Shown here piece after piece: positions 7,976 to 13,467 of a stretch of DNA of 13,467 bases (the first letter of the stretch is position 1; each line of letters opens with the position of its first letter). Origin of the DNA: an uncultured Bacillaceae bacterium (GTDB lineage Bacteria; Bacillota; Bacilli; Bacillales; Alkalibacillaceae). The translations under genes and the position numbers were made by a program. The DNA lies in the NCBI GenBank assembly GCA_937983065.1, contig CALKAL010000131.1, positions 1-13,467 on the forward strand. The letters are read 5' to 3'. The notes beneath the pieces are model-generated. The model was not told the origin of the DNA, did not search any database, and was given only the letters and a program-made list of their open reading frames with translations.

Positions 7976-7989
7976 TGAAAGCGCTTTCT
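7976..7989 (-). promoter_or_regulatory. cre site (CcpA) for the transporter operon
   Basis: TGAAAGCGCTTTCT differs from the cre consensus TGWNANCGNTNWCA only in the last base and keeps the central CG. It begins a few nt after the -10 box of the promoter at 7993-8021, so it covers the expected transcription start. Binding of CcpA would repress the transporter, namZ and murQ when preferred sugars are present. Confidence 0.8.
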
Positions 7990-7992
7990 ATT

Positions 7993-8021
7993 ATTTTATT
8001 TGAATTAAAAGAATATATCAA
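7993..8021 (-). promoter_or_regulatory. sigma-A promoter of the transporter-namZ-murQ operon
   Basis: TTGATA (8021-8016) and TAAAAT (7998-7993) with a 17-nt spacer on the minus strand. Each box is 5 of 6 to consensus. The predicted start falls in the adjoining cre palindrome and gives a leader of about 290 nt before the binding-protein GTG. Confidence 0.75.
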
Positions 8022-8080
8022 TACCTTTATTAAAAATTTAAAATATTTTTTTAAAACAACTTTTTTTAGTAAATTTGTTT

Positions 8081-9664
8081 TCAGATATCTTTTATTGTCA
8101 CAGGAAGTTTTCCGTGAATCTTTGCTTTACCAAAAATGACTTCAGAAACAATTTGTAATGCGGGCTTAGTAAATTCATATGTGCAAATTGCAGCCTTTAC
8201 GCCCCTTAGGACATTTAAATCATACGGACTTCTCGTTGCCACTGCAATAATTGGTTTACCTGTTTTAATGAGCTCTTGAACGAATGATTGCTGCTTTACA
8301 TCGGAAAAGGCATTTAATGTACCGACAATGATATAGTTATAGTTTGAAGCTAATTTTATAACTTTACTTAAGTCATCATCATTTAAAGGTGTTTTCAATT
8401 CTATAATATCTGTATTATCATGATGTTTTTTTACGCTTTCACCTAAAGTCATCGTGCTATAGCGGGTATCTTCAACGAGCGTTGCATAATCATTTTGTGG
8501 GTAAACGACTAAGATGGAATCTGTTTTATTAAGATTTAGTGGGAGAGTTTCATTATTTTGAGCGATTGTTAAACCTTTTTTATAAATATCATTCGCTACT
8601 TTCCTATGTTCAACAGAGCCAACAGCTTGACTAACTTCATCATTTAATTCAATGTCATTCCAGCTTAAATATTGATCCTTTAACCGGTTAATTCTACTAA
8701 TCGATTCGTCAATCCGTGACTCCGACAATTCGCCTTGATTCACAGCATCATAAATCGCCTCGATGGTATTCATTTGTTTATCGTGTAAATGGGAAACCAT
8801 CACTAAATCAACCCCTGCTTTAACAGCCTCAACACCCCCGCGTTCAGTACCAATCCTGTTAGCAATCGCATCCATCTCCATGCAATCTGTAGTGACGACA
8901 CCATCAAACGATAAATCATTTCTTAACAAACCTGTAATGACCTGTTTTGATAAAGTTGCTGGACGATTTTCCTCTGGTTCAATCGTAGGAAAATAGACGT
9001 GGGCTGTCATGACTGTATCGCTTCCTTCTGCGATACATTGCTTGAAAGGAACTAGCTCAACTTCGTGTAGACGTTTTAAATCATGAGAAATAACAGGTAA
9101 ATCAAGGTGAGAATCGACATTTGTATCACCATGACCAGGAAAATGCTTTAACGTCGTCATAATTCCCGCTTCTTGCATCCCCTTCATCGAGCTTTTTGCA
9201 AATTCAGCAACAGATTTAGCATCCTCACCGAAAGAACGTACACCAATGACTGGATTTTCAGCATTATTATTAACATCAACGACAGGCGCTAAGTTCCAAT
9301 TAATGCCGAGCGCTTTTAATTCAGTACCTGTCACTTTTCCCGCTTCATACGCTAATTCGGCCTCACCCGTTGCACCTAAAAGCATTGCTCCAGGCACAAT
9401 CGTTGCACCTTCACCTAGTCTTCTCACTGAACCATTTTCTTGATCAATACAAATAAATAAAGGGCGTTCATGACCAGCTTCTTTTGCTAAAGCTTGTAAC
9501 TCCCTCGTTAAATTTAAAATTTCCTTTGGCGTTCCGATATTTCTACCAAATAAAATAATCCCACCAACGTGATAATTTTTAATTAAATCTTTCACTTCCT
9601 CAGATGGTTCAATTCCTTTAAACCCGACAACCATCATTTGACCAATCTTCTGTTTTAAATTCAT
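8081..9664 (-). CDS. nagZ: beta-N-acetylglucosaminidase NagZ (GH3), cytoplasmic form
   Basis: NagZ removes non-reducing GlcNAc from GlcNAc-MurNAc and its peptide derivatives. The 527-residue protein has the GH3 barrel (about 1-330) with the NagZ signature KHFPGHGDT (173-181), the acid/base Asp-His dyad in DSH (184-186) and the nucleophile in VTTD (Asp260). A C-terminal domain (about 360-527) is present, as in the two-domain B. subtilis enzyme and unlike the short Gram-negative type. There is no signal peptide or lipobox: translation from the ATG at 9664 begins directly with the barrel (MNLKQKIGQMMVVGF). That start has AAGGGAGTG about 5 nt upstream; a longer frame to 9709 overlaps the previous gene and lacks a better site. 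The gene follows the acetyltransferase by 19 nt in the same operon. B. subtilis NagZ is exported, so the site of action has changed here. Confidence 0.93.
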   Translation of the reverse strand: MNLKQKIGQMMVVGFKGIEPSEEVKDLIKNYHVGGIILFGRNIGTPKEILNLTRELQALAKEAGHERPLFICIDQENGSVRRLGEGATIVPGAMLLGATGEAELAYEAGKVTGTELKALGINWNLAPVVDVNNNAENPVIGVRSFGEDAKSVAEFAKSSMKGMQEAGIMTTLKHFPGHGDTNVDSHLDLPVISHDLKRLHEVELVPFKQCIAEGSDTVMTAHVYFPTIEPEENRPATLSKQVITGLLRNDLSFDGVVTTDCMEMDAIANRIGTERGGVEAVKAGVDLVMVSHLHDKQMNTIEAIYDAVNQGELSESRIDESISRINRLKDQYLSWNDIELNDEVSQAVGSVEHRKVANDIYKKGLTIAQNNETLPLNLNKTDSILVVYPQNDYATLVEDTRYSTMTLGESVKKHHDNTDIIELKTPLNDDDLSKVIKLASNYNYIIVGTLNAFSDVKQQSFVQELIKTGKPIIAVATRSPYDLNVLRGVKAAICTYEFTKPALQIVSEVIFGKAKIHGKLPVTIKDI

Positions 9665-9683
9665 CTTCTCACTCCCTTGAAAA

Positions 9684-10643
9684 TTATAAATCGATTGATA
9701 GTGGAACATACTCTTTATAAACTTTAAAACCTACCTTTTCGTAAAAAGAGATTAATCCCGTCCAATCAATAACGATATGTCGACATCCCCGATCATATAA
9801 AGTATTAATGGCATATTTGACGATGTCTAAGCCTAAACCTGATTTTCGAGCCGACTGATGAATACCTAAAGGACCAATCCCTCCGCTTTTTCCTTGAAAT
9901 AAAAGCGACCAATTTCGATTCGCCCCGGTAAATGGTGTATATTCATTATTCATTCGGCAAAATCCTTTAATTTCATCATTCATCCAATAGACGACATAAT
10001 CTGACCCAGTTCCCCCCAACTCAAAATATTTAATCGCTTCATATTCCCAACGTCCTGGAAAGGCATCTTTTAAAAATGCTAGAAGCTTATCTTTATCTTT
10101 AATATTTAAAACACTGAATTGAGCATCCGAATTTTTCAAGGTTTCTTTTTCTTTAGAATGATCCTCTGTAAAATGTCTCACCAAATCAACGTCGGTATAA
10201 TCCCCTCGTATAAACCCCTTCTTTTCAAACCAGTGAATCGTCTCATTATATTGAGCAGGAATGCCTGGGAAATAGTGCCAAACATCTCGACCTAAATGCA
10301 CTTTTTTAATCCCTAATTGTTTAAAATGATTTAAAGCCCTTTCAAGTAATTTTGTACCAATCCCTTTTTGACGATAAAATTTATCAACCAATAACAATTG
10401 AATCCAACCGACTTCTTTGTTAAACCCTAAATCGTGCCCCTCTTTAAAACGTTTAGCAAAAATGATTCCAACAAGCTTATTTCCATCCCATGCCGCAATG
10501 CTTGCTGTTTGCTCAATATTTTCGTCGTGAAAGCTATTTTGAGCCATTAATGATTCACTAATCGGAAAATCATGCCCGATGTTTCGGTTCCATAAATTTG
10601 TGATAGCGCTTACATCATTAATAGAAACTTGTTTAAATAACAA
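9684..10643 (-). CDS. glmA: Tandem GNAT acetyltransferase, probable glucosaminide N-acetyltransferase (GlmA-like)
   Basis: 319 residues with two GNAT folds. The first (about 1-155) has the acetyl-CoA loop RQKGIG at 91-96 and ends with WFEKKGF. The second (about 175-319) has ARKSGLG at 265-271 and FYEKVGF near 301-307. Clostridium acetobutylicum GlmA is, as I recall, a two-GNAT enzyme that re-acetylates glucosamine in deacetylated cell-wall disaccharides so that NagZ can cut them, and it is encoded with nagZ and murK. The same three genes are adjacent here (21 nt after the kinase, 19 nt before nagZ), which is the main reason for the call. The start is TTG at 10643, 7 nt after GGAGG; the TTG six codons earlier (10661) overlaps that ribosome site. 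The alternative is acetylation of another amine. Domain call is firm, substrate is inferred. Confidence 0.75.
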   Translation of the reverse strand: MLFKQVSINDVSAITNLWNRNIGHDFPISESLMAQNSFHDENIEQTASIAAWDGNKLVGIIFAKRFKEGHDLGFNKEVGWIQLLLVDKFYRQKGIGTKLLERALNHFKQLGIKKVHLGRDVWHYFPGIPAQYNETIHWFEKKGFIRGDYTDVDLVRHFTEDHSKEKETLKNSDAQFSVLNIKDKDKLLAFLKDAFPGRWEYEAIKYFELGGTGSDYVVYWMNDEIKGFCRMNNEYTPFTGANRNWSLLFQGKSGGIGPLGIHQSARKSGLGLDIVKYAINTLYDRGCRHIVIDWTGLISFYEKVGFKVYKEYVPLSIDL

Positions 10644-10664
10644 ACAGCATCCTCCTTTCAACGA

Positions 10665-11624
10665 CTATAAAACTTTCGTTTCTGTTTTAAAGGAATCTGT
10701 TACTTTAACGTTTATACTTTTCAAAGCCGCAACGACCGCACCGACGACTGGCTCGTGTTCTAATTTTATAAATTGAACGTTGCGATTAAAATGCTTTTTT
10801 AACAATGGAATAAATACGTCTGTCCGACTAAACATACCTCCAGATAAATGAACAGGATAGGATGTTTGATCAGACTCTAACTTCTTTTGCATCGCTTTAA
10901 TTATACGAGATAATTCAAAAGCCATTTTTTCTACTAATCGCTGACTAACCGTGTCGTTATTATCATAAGCTTTCATTACAATTTGACTTAACGGTGCAAT
11001 GGTCGAGCGCGGTTGTTCACTTTGGAAGACTACTGGGACAATAGAAGGAACGTCATCAACTTTAAAGTAATTTAATAATAGATTCGTTAAAGCGGTTTGT
11101 TCTCCTCTCCCATCGTACGCTTGTAACACAGCCATAAGCGCCTCTTTTCCAAGATCATACCCACTTCCTAAATCATCAAATAAATACCCCCAGCCTCCAA
11201 CGCGGTAAAAATTTTCCGTTTTAGAATAACCGTAAGCAATCGAGCCTGTTCCAGAAATTAACACCATCCCTGGCTCACCCATTGTTCCAGCAAATAACGC
11301 ATTTAACCCATCATTATTTATTTCATAAGTTAACCCAAATTTTTCACAGACTAACTCAGTAACTTCATGTAACGCATTTTTTATTTTTCCTTCACCGATC
11401 CCAGCCATGCCAAAATAACAAACTTGAACTCTATTAAATTCATTCGGAGCTTCACTTTTGATTTGTTCGAAAATATGAAAAATCGTTTTTGTTAATTGTT
11501 CCTTACTTACAGCGTTCGGATTTGACGGCCCAGCTGTGACATAACTATAAATTCGACCCGTTTCATCTGCCATCAATCCCCTCGTTTTAGTGCCCCCACC
11601 ATCTATTCCAATTACAATAGCCAC
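10665..11624 (-). CDS. murK: MurNAc/GlcNAc kinase (BadF/BadG/BcrA/BcrD ATPase family), MurK-like
   Basis: 319 residues of the sugar-kinase/actin fold. Seen in order: phosphate-1 loop IDGGGTKT (7-14), the probable catalytic base Asp105 in NNDGLNALFAG, phosphate-2 loop ISGTGS (123-128), GGWGYLFDDLGSG (143-155), adenosine loop LSGGMF (260-265) and PVVGA (292-296). Kinases of this family include eukaryotic GlcNAc kinase and C. acetobutylicum MurK, which phosphorylates MurNAc and GlcNAc at the 6 position. The neighbouring murQ needs MurNAc-6-phosphate and no PTS enzyme is present, so this kinase is the likely source. The start is GTG at 11624 with GAGAGTGA about 5 nt upstream. It is the first gene of the operon with the acetyltransferase and nagZ, behind a sigma-A promoter. 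A pure GlcNAc kinase is the main alternative. Confidence 0.85.
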   Translation of the reverse strand: MAIVIGIDGGGTKTRGLMADETGRIYSYVTAGPSNPNAVSKEQLTKTIFHIFEQIKSEAPNEFNRVQVCYFGMAGIGEGKIKNALHEVTELVCEKFGLTYEINNDGLNALFAGTMGEPGMVLISGTGSIAYGYSKTENFYRVGGWGYLFDDLGSGYDLGKEALMAVLQAYDGRGEQTALTNLLLNYFKVDDVPSIVPVVFQSEQPRSTIAPLSQIVMKAYDNNDTVSQRLVEKMAFELSRIIKAMQKKLESDQTSYPVHLSGGMFSRTDVFIPLLKKHFNRNVQFIKLEHEPVVGAVVAALKSINVKVTDSFKTETKVL

Positions 11625-11655
11625 GCAATCACTCTCTTTCTAATTATATAAATCT

Positions 11656-11683
11656 ATTATAAAATTTAGAAATATTTTTTCAA
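11656..11683 (-). promoter_or_regulatory. sigma-A promoter of the murK-glmA-nagZ operon
   Basis: TTGAAA (11683-11678), 16 nt, then a perfect TATAAT (11661-11656) on the minus strand, about 32 nt before the murK GTG. No cre-like palindrome was found here, unlike the two other promoters of the island. Confidence 0.75.
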
Positions 11684-11855
11684 TGTAATACCCTATATTC
11701 TTGAAACTTTATTTTAAATCTACCAAATTGACTATCTATTTTCCAACTTTTTAACAATTTCAAGGGGCTTAATAAGTGATTACAAATATTTAGAAGGCTT
11801 TTTTTAAAGATTCATAGAAAACAATTTGTAATCTATTTATGAAAGGATGTTGAAA

Positions 11856-13421
11856 ATGAAGGTACGAAAGCTACTCGTCATCGTGTTAGTCATAAGTGCT
11901 TTAATTGGTATTGCGATTGTATCAACAGCATCAGTCGACGAAGAACCTCTCGTTAGAATCGGTGTTGTTCCAGAGGCTGAACAGATAACGTTAGGTAGTG
12001 AGGGTTCATTTGAAGTGTTCGATAAAGAAACTGGGGATGTTCTTTTAACTGGCGCAAATGATAACGTCTCTGTTTTACTCGAGTCAGCGGGTGGTGTGCA
12101 AACTCATTATCGCTTGCAAGTTGCTTGGACAAGCTCACGAGATAACGTCGATGCATGGGTTCAAGAAGCTGAATCATACGGTTATCCAACTTATATCGAG
12201 GACTATAATGGCGGATGGCGAATGCATATTGGCGAATTTCCCGCAGATGCCCCGTGGGGTGAGCGAAATGATTTTCGAAATGAAGTCATTGATCTCGGTT
12301 TAGCGGGAACAGATTCATTTTGGAGAATTGTCACTGTTTCTGAAGGTAGTTCGGCATTAAAAGTTTTGTTTAACGACGAAGAATTCATCGTTGAAAACAA
12401 TGTCGCCTTACGATCTGATAATGGGATTGTGACAATAAACGGGAGCCCATATCGAGAAATTGCCGAAGTCGGTTTTAATTCAAATGGAACGTTAGCTGGC
12501 ATTAATGAGCTTCCGATTGAACAATATTTAAAAGGAGTCGTCCCTAGAGAGCTGCCACCTAATCCATACGATGAAATTGAAGCACAAAAAGCACAGGCAG
12601 TTGCCGCAAGAACGTATACACTCGCTAACATGGGTAAACGAGCATCCGATGGTTATGACTTATTACCAACAACATCAGATCAAGTTTATGGTGGCTACAG
12701 TGCTGAGCATCCTATTTCTTCACAAGCTGTCGATGAAACAAGAGGTATCGTCGCAACTTATGAAGGTCAGCTCATTACAGCCGTTTATCATTCGACAAGT
12801 GGCGGCTTTACAGCGAATAATGAAGACGTCTGGGATTCTGATCCAGTCCCTTATTTAAGAGGAGTTCCAGTTTATCAAATGGGCAATAAAAAGGGTAACG
12901 CACCTCCTCACGCATTTATAAATAACGCAAACCCGAACTCATTAAGGGCGAAGAAAAATGGTAGCTTTGAGTCTGATTGGTCAAGCTATTATCGTTGGAC
13001 ATATGAATGGACACCAGAGCAAATAACTCAAGTTTTAAGTAACTACTACGGATTAGATGTCGGCGAAGTGTTTGAAATTAACGTGTTAGACCGTGCTGAC
13101 TCTGGGCGTGTTTTAGAAATAGAATACGTTACAGAAAACGGCACTTTTTATGAATATAAAGACCGTATTCGCTGGTCATTACCGTACATTAACGATAGCG
13201 GTAATGAAAGCGTCCTCCGAAGTACACTTTTCCACATCGAGCCGACAAAGAAAAATAAAAATAGTGATGAGCCGACTGGATTTGTCGTCTATGGTGGTGG
13301 CTGGGGTCACGGCGTTGGGATGTCCCAAACAGGAGCCGTTGGAATGGCCGAAAGAGGAGAAACATTTGATTCGATATTAAAACATTTTTATACAGGAATT
13401 GATTTAGAAACGAGCTATTAA
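11856..13421 (+). CDS. SpoIID/LytB-family protein with probable SPOR domain, exported or membrane-anchored
   Basis: 521 residues. Residues 5-27 form a signal peptide or membrane anchor. Residues 32-75 resemble the N-terminal module of SpoIID/LytB proteins (VRIGVVPEAEQITLGSEG). Residues 83-150 read like a SPOR domain (HYRLQVAWTSSRDNVDAW, then GYPTYIED and WRMHIGEF), a module that binds glycan strands lacking peptides. The SpoIID domain spans about 215-515: GVVPRELP with Glu232 at the place of the catalytic glutamate, EAQKAQAVAARTY (242-254), YHSTSGGFT (311-319) and GGWGHGVGMSQTGAVGMAERG near the end. B. subtilis SpoIID is a lytic transglycosylase active on peptide-free strands, and LytB enhances the amidase LytC. 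I chose ATG 11856 because AAAGGA is about 8 nt upstream; ATG 11847 lies inside that site. It is divergent from the salvage genes. Enzymatic activity is not proven by sequence. Confidence 0.88.
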   Translation: MKVRKLLVIVLVISALIGIAIVSTASVDEEPLVRIGVVPEAEQITLGSEGSFEVFDKETGDVLLTGANDNVSVLLESAGGVQTHYRLQVAWTSSRDNVDAWVQEAESYGYPTYIEDYNGGWRMHIGEFPADAPWGERNDFRNEVIDLGLAGTDSFWRIVTVSEGSSALKVLFNDEEFIVENNVALRSDNGIVTINGSPYREIAEVGFNSNGTLAGINELPIEQYLKGVVPRELPPNPYDEIEAQKAQAVAARTYTLANMGKRASDGYDLLPTTSDQVYGGYSAEHPISSQAVDETRGIVATYEGQLITAVYHSTSGGFTANNEDVWDSDPVPYLRGVPVYQMGNKKGNAPPHAFINNANPNSLRAKKNGSFESDWSSYYRWTYEWTPEQITQVLSNYYGLDVGEVFEINVLDRADSGRVLEIEYVTENGTFYEYKDRIRWSLPYINDSGNESVLRSTLFHIEPTKKNKNSDEPTGFVVYGGGWGHGVGMSQTGAVGMAERGETFDSILKHFYTGIDLETSY

Positions 13422-13427
13422 GACAGT

Positions 13428-13462
13428 AAAGGTAGTCCCGAACTGATCGGGGCTACCTTTTT
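13428..13462 (+). terminator. Rho-independent terminator after the SpoIID/LytB gene
   Basis: 13-bp stem AAAGGTAGTCCCG / CGGGGCTACCTTT (13428-13440, 13448-13460) with one G-U pair, a 7-nt loop and a T-rich tail (CCTTTTTCTTAT). It begins 6 nt after the stop codon, so the gene appears to be transcribed alone. Confidence 0.93.
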
Positions 13463-13467
13463 CTTAT

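Larger units (their letters stand above)
7698..8080 (-). other. 383-nt intergenic region: promoter, cre and long leader of the transporter operon
   Basis: Between the nagZ stop and the binding-protein start. The left two-thirds in genome coordinates form a transcribed leader of roughly 290 nt after the promoter at 7993-8021. It holds two tiny open frames with Shine-Dalgarno-like sites (7888-7908 and 7729-7755). I recognise no riboswitch or T-box. No GC-rich terminator follows nagZ; the stretch 8020-8080 is only A/T runs, so read-through from nagZ is possible. Confidence 0.7.

Noticed and set aside
7801..7990. Riboswitch or T-box in the transporter leader
   Set aside because: No pattern I recognise from glmS, T-box, lysine, purine or other known leader RNAs; only short A/T-rich stems.
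8020..8080. Terminator after nagZ
   Set aside because: Only A and T runs with weak A/T pairing; no GC-containing stem before a T-run.
7951..8139. Plus-strand open frame across the nagZ-transporter intergenic region
   Set aside because: Low-complexity A/T-rich translation covering the promoter and cre site, no Shine-Dalgarno, overlaps the end of nagZ.
11701..11855. Promoter for the SpoIID/LytB gene (TTGACT near 11729, TACAAAT near 11780)
   Set aside because: No -35/-10 pair with acceptable matches and spacing, and no clear SigE or SigG motif; the promoter is probably here but cannot be placed.
12203..12631. Minus-strand open frame of 142 codons inside the SpoIID/LytB gene
   Set aside because: Antisense shadow of a strongly conserved coding region; no supported start or domain.
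1..13467. Mobile elements, CRISPR, tRNA or rRNA
   Set aside because: No transposase or integrase motifs, no direct repeat arrays, no tRNA-like cloverleaf or rRNA segments seen; the window reads as a settled chromosomal locus.

Overview
The window is AT-rich DNA that looks like a Bacillaceae chromosome. The reasons are strong Gram-positive ribosome binding sites, consensus sigma-A promoters, CcpA (cre) sites, a lipoprotein-type solute-binding protein and a SpoIID/LytB-family protein. Acidic extracellular proteins hint at an alkaliphile or halophile, but the genus cannot be fixed from this sequence. I see no mobile element, CRISPR array, rRNA or tRNA.

Almost the whole window (1-11624, all minus strand) is one functional island for salvaging cell-wall (peptidoglycan) fragments. 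In transcription order the genes are: a BadF/BadG-type sugar kinase (MurK-like), a tandem-GNAT acetyltransferase (GlmA-like), the beta-N-acetylglucosaminidase NagZ, a lipoprotein sugar-binding protein, two CUT1-family ABC permeases, the exo-N-acetylmuramidase NamZ, the MurNAc-6-phosphate etherase MurQ, the RpiR-family regulator MurR, and a beta-lactamase-fold amidase (AmiE-like) that runs off the left edge. A SpoIID/LytB protein with a probable SPOR domain is divergently encoded at 11856-13421 on the plus strand and closes with a strong terminator.

The gene set matches the Bacillus subtilis murQ-murR-murP-amiE-nagZ-namZ locus with two changes. First, the PTS transporter MurP is absent and is replaced by an ABC importer plus a cytoplasmic kinase. 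Second, NagZ, NamZ and AmiE all lack signal peptides here, whereas the B. subtilis versions are exported. The inferred pathway is: import of intact disaccharides or muropeptides; optional re-N-acetylation of glucosamine by the GNAT protein; intracellular cleavage by NagZ (GlcNAc-MurNAc order) and NamZ (MurNAc-GlcNAc order); peptide removal by AmiE; phosphorylation by the kinase; and conversion of MurNAc-6-P to GlcNAc-6-P plus D-lactate by MurQ. The importer ATPase and NagA/NagB are not in the window and must be supplied from elsewhere.

Regulation can be read in part. Sigma-A promoters precede the kinase, the binding-protein gene and amiE. The last two carry cre-like palindromes just downstream of the -10 box, which suggests glucose repression, and MurR is the likely specific regulator. 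A terminator-like hairpin between the binding-protein gene and its permeases probably sets unequal expression. Six of eleven genes appear to use GTG or TTG starts.
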